Origin: Lysobacterales bacterium
Lineage (GTDB): Bacteria > Pseudomonadota > Gammaproteobacteria > Xanthomonadales > Xanthomonadaceae
NCBI GenBank assembly: GCA_020442465.1
Contig: JAGRJY010000183.1
Span: 1 to 64,000 of the forward strand
Direction: 5' to 3'
Length of the DNA stretch: 64,000 bases
The notes under the pieces were generated by a model, which searched no databases, was not told the DNA's origin, and was given only the letters and a program-made list of their open reading frames with translations. The position numbers and the translations under genes are program-made. Of this stretch, positions 17,082 through 25,369 are shown piece after piece (the stretch's first letter is position 1; every line of letters begins with the position of its first letter).

Positions 17082-18791
17082 CTACGACTGGCCGGAAAGG
17101 CTCCGCGCCAGCTCGACCAGATCGCGCAGTTCATCGCGTGCGTCGTCCAGGTCCTGCTGCTTCGACGCGTCGAGCAGCCGCAGCACTTGTGTGTAGTCGA
17201 ACCCGGCGAGTGCCGGGCTGCCACGCAGCTTCTCGGCAAAGCCCGCCACCGCCATCGCGAACTGCAACCGGTCGCTGGCCCAGGCCTGCAGCGCACCGCC
17301 GCGAACAGGGTGCTCGATCAGCTGGCTGACGTCGGATTGCGGCGCCTTGTAGCGGATGCGCACCATGGCCAGATCGTCGCGCGGCTGGATCGTGCGCGTG
17401 GTCTCGATCTGGTAGATCGCGGTGACGCTGTGGCCGGCACCGATCTCCCCGGCGTCGACCTTGTCATTGTCGAAGTCTTCGCGGCGCAGCGCCCGGTTCT
17501 CGTAGCCGAGCAGCCGGTAGGACTTGACCACGTCGGGGTCGAACTCGACCTGGATCTTGACGTCCTTGGCGATCGTCAGCAGCGTGGCGCCCATTTGCTC
17601 GACGAGTACGCGCTGGGCTTCCAGTTCGTCGTCGATGAACGCATGGTGGCCGTTGCCGACGTCGGCGAGCTGCTCGGCGATTTCTCCGTTGTAGCCCCAG
17701 GCGCCGAAACCCAGCGTCGTGAGCGCGATGCCGCTGTCGCGCTTCTTCGCGACCAGCGACTTGAGCTGCTCGACCGACGTCGTGCCCACGTTGAAGTCGC
17801 CGTCGGTGGCGAGGATGACCCGGTTGATGCCACCGGGAATCATCGTCTGCGCCGCCGTGCGGTAGGCGAGCTCGATGCCCGCGCTGCCGTGCGTGCCGCC
17901 GCCGGCCTCGAGACGATCCAGCGCGGCGAGGATGGTGCCGCGCTGGTTGCCCGGCGTGCTCGGCAGCACGAGGCCGGCGGCGCCGGCGTAGGCCACGATG
18001 GCCACCCGATCCTGCGCGCGCAGGCCCTCGACCAGTCGACGGAACCCGTGCTTCAACAGTTCGAGCTTGTCCGGTGACTGCATCGAGCCGGAGGTGTCGA
18101 CCAGAAACACCAGGTTGGCTGGTGGCAGCTGCGCGGCATCGATGGGAAAGCCCTTGATACCGATCAGCAGCAATTTGTCCTCGGCGTTCCAGGGCGCGTC
18201 GGCGAGTTCGGTGCTGACCGCGAACGGCTGGGCCAGGTGGCGCGGCAGCGGATAGTGATAGTCGAAGTAGTTGAGGAACTCCTCGGTGCGCACCGAATAC
18301 GCCGGCGGCAGTCGACCCTGCCCCAGCGCCAGTCGCGCTTGGCTGTAGCTGCCGGTGTCGACATCGATCGAGAAGGTCGAGAACGGTTCGTCCGCGGCCA
18401 TCTTCAGCGGACTGGGGGTGACGGCGTCGTAGGCGATTTCGGTTTGAGGCTCTTCGTACGTAGCAATCGGCTGCGGGGCGGGGCGTGACGTCGCCGGCGC
18501 AACTGCCTTGTAGGCGACGGAAGGCGGCGGAGGCGGCGGCGCAGGGATGGACATCGGCGCATCGGCCAACACGGCTCCGCCCGGCTCGGAGGACTCGACG
18601 TCGGCGCGCTTGATGCGTGAGCCGGTCACCTCGATGCGATCGAGCGCCAACTGCTCGGCTTCGGCCTTGCCTCCGGCCGCGCCGCGCGCGCGCTGCGTGT
18701 ACGCCGGCTCCGGCGCTGCCTCCTGAACTTCCTTGGCGCATGCCACGACCAGCAGCGCGGAACCCAATGCCACCATCAGCTTCGTCTTCAT
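17082..18791 (-). CDS. vWA-domain lipoprotein (YfbK-like) with a TonB-receptor-like N-terminal segment
   Basis: A 569-residue predicted lipoprotein: signal peptide, lipobox V-V-A-C and a linker rich in Ala, Pro and Glu. The YfbK-type von Willebrand region starts near residue 133 (FSTFSIDVDTGSYSQARLAL), followed by a vWA domain with the MIDAS motif D-T-S-G-S at 232-236. The C-terminal region matches the DUF3520 family. The start has an excellent GGAGG eight bases upstream. Residues 50-66 read LDRIEVTGSRIKRADVE, a sequence normally seen at the N-terminus of mature TonB-dependent receptors. vWA domains bind protein partners through a metal ion; the partner is not known. Confidence 0.88.
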   Translation of the reverse strand: MKTKLMVALGSALLVVACAKEVQEAAPEPAYTQRARGAAGGKAEAEQLALDRIEVTGSRIKRADVESSEPGGAVLADAPMSIPAPPPPPPSVAYKAVAPATSRPAPQPIATYEEPQTEIAYDAVTPSPLKMAADEPFSTFSIDVDTGSYSQARLALGQGRLPPAYSVRTEEFLNYFDYHYPLPRHLAQPFAVSTELADAPWNAEDKLLLIGIKGFPIDAAQLPPANLVFLVDTSGSMQSPDKLELLKHGFRRLVEGLRAQDRVAIVAYAGAAGLVLPSTPGNQRGTILAALDRLEAGGGTHGSAGIELAYRTAAQTMIPGGINRVILATDGDFNVGTTSVEQLKSLVAKKRDSGIALTTLGFGAWGYNGEIAEQLADVGNGHHAFIDDELEAQRVLVEQMGATLLTIAKDVKIQVEFDPDVVKSYRLLGYENRALRREDFDNDKVDAGEIGAGHSVTAIYQIETTRTIQPRDDLAMVRIRYKAPQSDVSQLIEHPVRGGALQAWASDRLQFAMAVAGFAEKLRGSPALAGFDYTQVLRLLDASKQQDLDDARDELRDLVELARSLSGQS

Positions 18792-18873
18792 GACCACCTC
18801 CGTCGGGGGATGGCTCATGAAACGCGCGCGTCGGCAACGTGGGGTTAACCGGGGTGCACAATCCGCAACCGCA

Positions 18874-18910
18874 GCTGAGCGTGAGGACACGAAGCCGCGT
18901 GCCGCTCAGC
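18874..18910. repeat. 8-bp inverted repeat between the S9 peptidase and vWA genes
   Basis: GCTGAGCG (18874-18881) and CGCTCAGC (18903-18910) form an exact inverted repeat around a 21-base loop. It lies after the stop of the upstream S9 peptidase gene and before the vWA gene, both leftward. It could end the first transcript or bind a regulator. The long loop and short stem make this tentative. Confidence 0.3.
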
Positions 18911-18963
18911 GTGCAGACTGTTACCGGCGGAACAGGTAGCTCACGTTTCGCCGGGAATCCGAC

Positions 18964-21036
18964 TCACCACACGCCGCAGCGGCCGCGCACGCGTTCGAGC
19001 AGGAAGGCCTGGGCCATCGCCTCATCGGCGTAGAGCTCTCGCAGGGAGCTTGGGCCGTGATGGCCGCCGCTGTCGCGCGACAGCAGGAGTGTCGGCCCCG
19101 GGTTGCTGCGCATCGCCCGAACCTTGGCCGTCCACCAGGCTGACTCCCAGAAGCCGACACGGGTGTCGTGCAGCGCCGTGGTCACCAGCAGGTCGGGATA
19201 GTCGATGGCGGCGACGCGCGAGAGCGGGTCGTAGCGCGCGATCCAGCGCTTGTGTTCGGGGTTGAGCGGGTTGCCCCACTCGGCGTGGTCGGTCAGGGTC
19301 AACGGCAGGCTGGTGTCGGACAGGCTGCCGATCACGTCGAGAAAGGGCGAGTCGAGCACCGCGGCACGCAGCAGGCCGGGGGCCTGCTGGAACGCGGCGA
19401 CGACCAGCGTCGCGCCCGCGCTCGATGCGCGTCCCAGCATGCCGTCGCGCCGCCAGCCGCGTGCAGCCAGCGCGTCGATTCCGGAAATGAAATCTTCCAC
19501 ACCGCGATACTTGCGCGCGCGTTTTCCTGCACGGTGCCACGCGCGCCCGGCCTCGCCACCACCGCGCACGTGGATGGTCGCCATGCCGACGCCGCGTTTG
19601 AGCAGCGACAGATGGGTCGACACGAAGGCCATGTCGGAGGGGATGCCGTAGGCCCCGTATGCGGTCACCAGCAGGCCGCACTGCTGGCTTGGCGATCCGG
19701 CGCGGCGGATCAGGCTGATCGGCACGCGCGTACCGTCGTGGCTCTTGAACCAGAAGCGCTCTTCGATGGCGCCTTCGGCCTCCGGCATCTGGATCTCGTC
19801 GGCATGCACCACGGTCGAGGTGCCGGAGACGAAATCCCAGGACTTGGTCGTCCACGGACTCAGCGGCGTGCTGATCCGGTAGTGCACCTCGTCGTGTCGG
19901 TTGTCCTGGAAGTCGGTGAACTCAAGTGTGTAGGAGGGGGCGCTGAACTTCAGGCGTCGGCTCTCGCCCGAGCGCACGTCGATGACCCAGAGGCCCGGCA
20001 GCGCTTCTTCGCGATCCTGGATCGCCACGTGATGGGCGAAACCGACCAGCCCTTGCAGATCCTCGACGATGGTCACCAGAGTCCATTCGCCAGGGCGGCC
20101 GTCGTCGAGATCGAGCGCGGTCTCGACACGGCTCTGGCCCTCGGCGTTCGTACCGGTGCGCCACCAGCGGCCCGGCGCGTGGTCGACCTGCCAGGCGATG
20201 TCGTCGCGCTTCGGCGCGATCGCGACCCAGCGACCGTCGAGCAGGCAGTCGACGGACTCCGTGTCGAACACCCCTGTCAGGATGCACATGTAGCGTGCGT
20301 CGTTGGTGCGCTGCACCCAGGCTCCGCCGCCAGGCGGAATGTCCCGAACCGGAATGGACGCGGCTTCCGGTTCATTGAGGTCGATGCGCATGACCCGTTT
20401 CTCGGCCAGTGTTTCGGGCTCGATCGCGATGTACCAGAGCCAGCCATCCTTGAACGCCAGGGCCGTGCTGGTCTCGGCGCCGGCGATCGACTGCCAGCTG
20501 CCTTCGGCCATGTTGCGTACCCGCAGCGTGTAGGCCTCGTTGCCGACGCGGTCCTCGGCGACAGCCAACCACTGCTCGGCCTCGTCAACGGCCCAGGCGC
20601 CGAGCGAGTAGTACGCCGAACCTGCGGCCTCATCGACCCCGGACAGCAAACGCTCGGGCTCGCCGCCGCCCAGAGTGTCCCGCCAGAGCTCTCCCTGGTC
20701 GGCGTGGTGCACGCTCCATCGTTCGAAGTAACGGTGTTCGCCGGCGGTACGGTGATCCAGGTCGTAGTAGGCGGGCAGCCGGGCGAGCATTTCGTCGAGC
20801 AGGGTTTCCTGCAGGGCGCGCTCGGTGGTCAGCGCCTGCTCCGAGGCCTGGTTTTCCCGTTCGAGGAACTTGCCGACTTCCGGGTCGCTGCGGTCGGCGC
20901 TGCGCAGCCAGGCCAGCTGTTCGACCGGGTTGACCGGTTTGCCTTCGTCCGAGGCGCCACAGCCCGCAAGCAGCAGCATGCCGGACATGCCGAGCATCAG
21001 GAGAAACCGGGGGCGGGCCACGTGCGGCAACGGCAT
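18964..21036 (-). CDS. S9A prolyl oligopeptidase-like lipoprotein (oligopeptidase B type)
   Basis: A 690-residue serine peptidase homologue with an N-terminal lipobox (MLLLAGC). The beta-propeller precedes an alpha/beta-hydrolase domain starting near VPISLIRRAG. The probable nucleophile is in GRASSAGATL, the acid in TALHDTRVGFWE and the histidine in DSGGHHGPSS, in the usual order. The nucleophile elbow is A-S-S-A-G rather than the family's G-S-S-A-G or G-G-S-A-G. Most oligopeptidases B are cytosolic, so a lipid-anchored form is noteworthy. The start at 21036 gives a compact lipoprotein signal; a GTG at 21075 is an alternative. Confidence 0.87.
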   Translation of the reverse strand: MPLPHVARPRFLLMLGMSGMLLLAGCGASDEGKPVNPVEQLAWLRSADRSDPEVGKFLERENQASEQALTTERALQETLLDEMLARLPAYYDLDHRTAGEHRYFERWSVHHADQGELWRDTLGGGEPERLLSGVDEAAGSAYYSLGAWAVDEAEQWLAVAEDRVGNEAYTLRVRNMAEGSWQSIAGAETSTALAFKDGWLWYIAIEPETLAEKRVMRIDLNEPEAASIPVRDIPPGGGAWVQRTNDARYMCILTGVFDTESVDCLLDGRWVAIAPKRDDIAWQVDHAPGRWWRTGTNAEGQSRVETALDLDDGRPGEWTLVTIVEDLQGLVGFAHHVAIQDREEALPGLWVIDVRSGESRRLKFSAPSYTLEFTDFQDNRHDEVHYRISTPLSPWTTKSWDFVSGTSTVVHADEIQMPEAEGAIEERFWFKSHDGTRVPISLIRRAGSPSQQCGLLVTAYGAYGIPSDMAFVSTHLSLLKRGVGMATIHVRGGGEAGRAWHRAGKRARKYRGVEDFISGIDALAARGWRRDGMLGRASSAGATLVVAAFQQAPGLLRAAVLDSPFLDVIGSLSDTSLPLTLTDHAEWGNPLNPEHKRWIARYDPLSRVAAIDYPDLLVTTALHDTRVGFWESAWWTAKVRAMRSNPGPTLLLSRDSGGHHGPSSLRELYADEAMAQAFLLERVRGRCGVW

Positions 21037-21248
21037 CAAAGGAGGGTGAAGAACCAGGGTCGGGGACTGTCGCACAGGCGCTCTGCCTTGTCAGCCGGGC
21101 CGCCATCCACGACCGATGCTGCAGCCGTCGCATCCGCGTGCTACCTTCCTCCGCCGAGACCGAGCGTTGCATCGTCCGAATCCGGTTTGGACGCCGCTGC
21201 ACGACGAGGATTCGCCGGCCGATTGCCCCTGTCCCTAGGAGTGTAGCC

Positions 21249-22127
21249 ATGCGTTTCTCAAAGTTCCTCGCCGCGGCCTGCGTGCTGCTCTGCGGAAGTG
21301 TTCAGGCCCAGAGCATTCTGTACGGCATCAGCTTCAGCGGGTCGGATGGTCAGTCGACCCTGCACCGCATCAACCTTGCCAACGGCGTCGCCTCGGCCGT
21401 CGGGCCGATTGGCTTCGAGCGCTGCGGCGCGATGGACGCCAGCCCCACCGGTGTGCTGTTTGCCGCCTGTGAGCGCTCCGACGGTAGCGATACCCCGGTG
21501 CTCATCACCATCGACATCGTGACCGGTGCCGGTACCGAAGTCGGGCCGACCGGCATGACCGGGGCGGTGGGCGACCTTTCGTTCCGGCCCTCGGACGGCG
21601 TGCTGTTCGCCTACGACGCCACCAACGATCCGACCCACAGCATCTTTACCGTCAATACGACGACCGGTGCGGCGACCGAAGTCGGCGATACGACCTTGTC
21701 GTTTGCCGGTGGCAATGGCATGGCGTTCAGCGCCGGCGGCACGCTGTACCAAAGCCAGTTCACGGTTGGGCCGAACTCGGACCTGAACACGATCAACACC
21801 ACCACCGGTGCAGCGACCTTGGTGGCGCAGATTCCGGGCATCACCGGTCGTTTCAGCGCGATGGACGCAAATCCCGATACCGGCGTGATGTATGCCGCGC
21901 TGAACGAGGGCGGTGGTGGTGGCGGCCCGAATTCGCTGGTCACGCTCGATCCGACCGGCCCATCCGCTACCGTGCTCGGCGCAACGGTCAACGGGCTTGA
22001 TGCGATCGCCTTCGGCCCCTTGCCGCCGCCTCCGGCGCCGATTCCGGCGGCCAATCTCGGCGGTCTGCTGGTGATCCTGCTCGGCGTGCTGCTGACCGGA
22101 TGGGTGATGGTGCGTTCGCGCGACTGA
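21249..22127 (+). CDS. exported protein with IPTL-CTERM-like anchor
   Basis: A 292-residue secreted protein of unknown function. The ATG has AGGAG upstream and leads a clean signal peptide ending V-Q-A-Q. The mature part is a repeat-rich beta structure in which phrases such as TTTGAATEVG recur about every 45 residues, suggesting a small propeller. The end has a proline-rich spacer, IPAANLGGLL, a hydrophobic helix and a short basic tail VRSRD. That layout (motif, membrane helix, basic tail) is that of IPTL-CTERM and related exosortase-type sorting signals, although the usual Thr-Leu is replaced by Ala-Ala. A strong terminator follows. Confidence 0.78.
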   Translation: MRFSKFLAAACVLLCGSVQAQSILYGISFSGSDGQSTLHRINLANGVASAVGPIGFERCGAMDASPTGVLFAACERSDGSDTPVLITIDIVTGAGTEVGPTGMTGAVGDLSFRPSDGVLFAYDATNDPTHSIFTVNTTTGAATEVGDTTLSFAGGNGMAFSAGGTLYQSQFTVGPNSDLNTINTTTGAATLVAQIPGITGRFSAMDANPDTGVMYAALNEGGGGGGPNSLVTLDPTGPSATVLGATVNGLDAIAFGPLPPPPAPIPAANLGGLLVILLGVLLTGWVMVRSRD

Positions 22128-22159
22128 CGCCGCGCCAGGCGCAGCGTCACCGTGACTCA

Positions 22160-22186
22160 GGCCCGCCCTTCCGGCGGGCCTTTTTT
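22160..22186 (+). terminator. Rho-independent terminator
   Basis: A perfect 8-bp GC stem, GGCCCGCC (22160-22167) with GGCGGGCC (22173-22180), has a 5-base loop and is followed by six T residues. It lies 32 bases after the stop of the IPTL-like protein gene. Confidence 0.93.
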
Positions 22187-22615
22187 CATCCCCGTTTTCG
22201 GGTGCGCGCCGCGATGGCGTGGGGCCGACACACCTGGGCGGGCCCGCTCCCATCGCGCGCAAGGCTCCGGGGCGTACCGACGGCGTGATGCAGGGTTTGC
22301 CGCGCTGAGTGCCGGAGGAGTGGCTCTGCTTCCTGCGGTCGCGTCCAAGGCTGCGCTCGCAGGGCGCTGAACCCGGGGCCATCTTTGCGAAGGGTTCCCG
22401 CAGCGCCGCGCAGACGCGATGGCACACGCCGTCTTGCGCCGTCGACAGCCGCCGACTGCCATGGGCATCCCGGCAGACGGTTGCGCGCACGTCGCGGCGC
22501 GAGTCGGGCACCGACGACGTTCTGATTGACCAGCATTGCAGTCGGGGAGAGCCGAACCGCGTAGCACTGGTTGGCGGCGGCCCGCGTGTTGTTCGCGTCG
22601 GAACGGTTCCGCCAA
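22187..22615. other. gene-free stretch between two facing terminators
   Basis: About 430 bases flanked by the rightward terminator at 22160 and the leftward one at 22616. Both adjoining genes end here, so little transcription is expected. Several open frames cross it, but none has a ribosome site, export signal or recognisable protein pattern. Confidence 0.6.
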
Positions 22616-22649
22616 GAAAAAAGCCGGGCGCGAGGCCCGGCTATTTTTT
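22616..22649. terminator. bidirectional Rho-independent terminator
   Basis: AGCCGGGC (22622-22629) pairs with GCCCGGCT (22635-22642) around a 5-base loop. An A-tract precedes the stem and a T-tract (22644-22649) follows it, so it can act on both strands. It lies just past the stop of the leftward 654-residue IPTL-CTERM protein gene, its main user. Confidence 0.9.
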
Positions 22650-22685
22650 CCCCGCCCGAAGGGGCAGAGCGTATTTTCCCGTCGA

Positions 22686-24650
22686 TCAGCTCGGTCGACG
22701 CAGCTGCATGCCGCCGACCAGCAGGGTCAGACCGATCAGCAGGGCCAGGCCATACTGCGACAGTGTCGGGATCGCCGAAGCGCCGCCGCCGACCGAGAAC
22801 ACCTGGCTCGCCTGCGCGCTGCCATTGCCGGCACCGACGCCACCAAGCGGGTTGTTCAGCGCGTCGATGATGCTGTCGTCGTCGACCAGGGCCAGATTCA
22901 GGCTGCCGCGGCCATTGCCGACGAACGCTGTGACCGTCCAGGTGGTGCCACTGCCGCTCACCCCGGTGATCATGCCGCCGGCCAGCGGGAAGCTGAAGAC
23001 CAGGTTGAAGTCGCTGGCATCGACGCCGGTCACGGCTTCCGAGAACACCACCGTCCACGACACCGTAGCGCCGCTCGGTACATCGGTGCTGCCCGACGGG
23101 GTGATCGACACGACCGTGGGCACCGACGCGTCGACGGTGTACACCTCGCCCGTGGCATCGCCGTTGCCCGCGCCAGCGCCACCCAGCGGGTTGGCGAACG
23201 AGTCGACGATGCTGTCGTTGTCGACCACGTTCAGGCCCAGGGTGCCCGTGCCGCTGCCGGTGTCGGCGGTGACGGTGTAGCTGGCGCCACTGCCGCTCAC
23301 GCCGCTGATCGACGGGCCGGTCAGTCCGCCGTTGACGAGTGCGAAGTCGCCGCTGTCGACGCCGGTCACCGACTCGGAGAAGGTCACCGTCCACGACACC
23401 GAACCGGCACCGGTCGGATCGGCGTTGGCGCGCACGATCGAACTCACGGTCGGCGCCGGGTCGTTGAACGTCACCGTGTTGTCGGTGCTGGTCGACATCG
23501 CGGACGGGTTGCCCAGCGTGTCGCTGGCTGCCGCTGCCGGCACCGTGGCGGTGACCGTACCGTTCGCCGTCATGCCCGAAACCGAGACGGTGTAGGTGGT
23601 GCCCGAGCCGGATACCGCTGCGGTGGTCGCGCCGGCCGTGCCGGAGAGCGTGACGTCGCCGGTGGTGAAGTTGCTCACCGATTCGCTGAACACGACGGAG
23701 AACAGGATCGGACTGGTCGAGGTCGGGTCGGCCTGGCCACCTGCCTGATTGATGGTGACCGTCGGGCCGGTCTTGTCGATGGTGTAGATATCGCCGCCAG
23801 TGAAGCCGCCGGCCAGCGGGTTGCTGGCGCCGTCGATGATGCTGTCGTCATCGAGCACGTCGAGGCGCAGGTCGCCGTCGCCGGTGCCGGTATTCACCGT
23901 CACGGTGTAGGTGTCGCCGCTGCCGGACACGCCCGTCACCGACGCGCCGCTGAGGCCGAAGAACGGGGTCACCGCGAAGTCGCTGGTGTCGACACCGGTC
24001 ACCGACTCGCTGAACGTCACGGTGAAGTCCACCGATGCCGCATTGGTGGGGTTCGCGCTCGCGAGGGTGCTGCTCAGCACGGTGGGAGGCGTGGTGTCGG
24101 GCGCGACGAAGGTCTGTCCCGTGTTGCAGGCGCCGAAGGTCGAAGCGCCTTCCGGCTGCCAGGTGAAGTCGGTGTAGTCGCTGCCCGATCCGCTCAGCTG
24201 CAAGGAGAACCCCGCCGGCGTCGCGCTGCCTTCTGCCTGGCCGATGTCCACGCTGAGCATGCCGTTCGCCGGACCATTGGTGGCCGTGAACGTGCCCTCG
24301 TAGCTGAGGAACTGGATCACCGTGCCCATGTCGTCGACCAGTGCCAGGCCATCCGGATTGCCGTTCTGGATGCCGTTCACGGCGTAGGTCAGCACCATCG
24401 TGCCCAAACCGCCGCAGTTGTCCGGAAGCGTGCCCGAAAGCGCGTCGGTGTCGTACGACGCGCCACCACTGCCGTTGTAGAGCACGATCGACCATCCGGT
24501 CAGATCCATCCCGGCCGGGCCAGCGACCTCAATGGCCTCGCCCGCATCGGTGCCGACATTGTCGTAGTGGATTTCGTTGATGAACACCGACTGCGCCATC
24601 GCGACCGGAGCGACGAAAAGCAGCGAGAGTGCGCCGAGCATCTTGCGCAT
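22686..24650 (-). CDS. LTD and Ig-like repeat protein with IPTL-CTERM sorting signal
   Basis: A 654-residue exported surface-type protein. After the signal peptide (cleavage near A-M-A-Q) comes a lamin-tail-like LTD domain (about 20-180, VFINEIHYDNVGTDAGE). Four Ig-like repeats of about 100 residues follow (about 187-290, 295-395, 399-505 and 509-620), each with T-V-T-F-S-E-S-V-T-G-V-D and a V-S-G-S-G-x-x-Y-T-V strand. Three also carry a D-D-D-S-I-I-D phrase. The C-terminus IPTLSQYGLALL, a membrane helix and QLRRPS form a textbook IPTL-CTERM signal. That signal is processed by exosortase H in characterised genomes; no exosortase is in this window. Confidence 0.88.
   Translation of the reverse strand: MRKMLGALSLLFVAPVAMAQSVFINEIHYDNVGTDAGEAIEVAGPAGMDLTGWSIVLYNGSGGASYDTDALSGTLPDNCGGLGTMVLTYAVNGIQNGNPDGLALVDDMGTVIQFLSYEGTFTATNGPANGMLSVDIGQAEGSATPAGFSLQLSGSGSDYTDFTWQPEGASTFGACNTGQTFVAPDTTPPTVLSSTLASANPTNAASVDFTVTFSESVTGVDTSDFAVTPFFGLSGASVTGVSGSGDTYTVTVNTGTGDGDLRLDVLDDDSIIDGASNPLAGGFTGGDIYTIDKTGPTVTINQAGGQADPTSTSPILFSVVFSESVSNFTTGDVTLSGTAGATTAAVSGSGTTYTVSVSGMTANGTVTATVPAAAASDTLGNPSAMSTSTDNTVTFNDPAPTVSSIVRANADPTGAGSVSWTVTFSESVTGVDSGDFALVNGGLTGPSISGVSGSGASYTVTADTGSGTGTLGLNVVDNDSIVDSFANPLGGAGAGNGDATGEVYTVDASVPTVVSITPSGSTDVPSGATVSWTVVFSEAVTGVDASDFNLVFSFPLAGGMITGVSGSGTTWTVTAFVGNGRGSLNLALVDDDSIIDALNNPLGGVGAGNGSAQASQVFSVGGGASAIPTLSQYGLALLIGLTLLVGGMQLRRPS
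22791..24092 (-). repeat. four tandem Ig-like repeat units in the IPTL-CTERM protein
   Basis: Four coding repeats of about 300 bases inside the 654-residue protein gene. Units 1, 3 and 4 are closest to each other, sharing the S-E-S/A-V-T-G-V-D and D-D/N-D-S-I-x-D segments. Unit 2 is more diverged and lacks the acidic segment. Such near-identical stretches invite recombination, so copy number may vary between strains. Confidence 0.75.
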
Positions 24651-25369
24651 GAGGTACCCCCAGTGAGATTGAAGCTGAACGAACAGGCGGGCGAGTGTAC
24701 CGCGCTTGGATGACGAGCGACACCGACGCAGTGCGGCCCCGTCATGCGCCGGGAAAAAACACGGTGCAACAGTGGCTTGCACGACGTGGCCGAAGGCCTG
24801 TGATGGCGGCCGACAGTGCGGGTGACACGCCGTCGCGGTGCTGCACATGGTTGGGCCCCGCGCTGCGACCCTGTCGCCGCCGCCGTGGCTCCGAGCCGAC
24901 GCGCGCGTGCGCGCCGACCGGATTCGGCGCGGGACGCGCATCCCGACGATCCGGTGACTTCGGCGAGACCCCGGGCGATGGCTTGCCGATCCGTTTGCGC
25001 GTGGGGCGCAAGGTGACCGTCCTTCGCAGTGCGTGCGTTCGCCAGGTCGTTCCTCGCTTCGCGCAAACGTGTGGTGATGTCTGCGAAGGCTCCGAATGGC
25101 TTGGGCAAGGCTTGATTCCCGCGATCCGGTGCCTTCCTTGCGCGCGGGAGATGAATACGTATGTACGTCCCTGACACATGCAGTTCCACCGGCTAGCATG
25201 GTCGGCGTGTTGGACAGAGGTGGATCGGCATCGGGAGGAACGATGCCGTGCAGCACCCATGCGCAGTGCGGCATGGGCCGCGGGTCGGGCAAGGGAGGTC
25301 CGGTGCTGCGGTGACGGGGCGTTTATGCGCGCCGACGATGACCTGCTGACGACTCGGGGAGAGATCACC
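24651..25369. other. 719-base divergent intergenic region
   Basis: This lies between the start of the leftward IPTL-CTERM gene and the start of the rightward alpha-amylase gene, and should hold both promoters. I cannot identify hexamer pairs with confidence. GCGCAAACGTGTGG near 25056-25070 resembles half of a LacI-family operator, and TACGTATGTACGT near 25156-25168 is partly palindromic. No credible gene is visible. Confidence 0.4.

Noticed and set aside
19168..21246. A 692-codon plus-strand open frame over the S9 peptidase gene
   Set aside because: It is antisense to a gene with clear catalytic motifs and has no domain-like pattern.
22536..24713. A 725-codon plus-strand open frame over the Ig-repeat gene
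   Set aside because: It mirrors the repeat structure of the real gene and is Arg/Gly/His-rich without any recognisable motif.
25056..25070. A LacI/MalR-type operator for the amylase gene
   Set aside because: Only a half-site is convincing; the second half is degraded, and it lies about 300 bases from the start codon.
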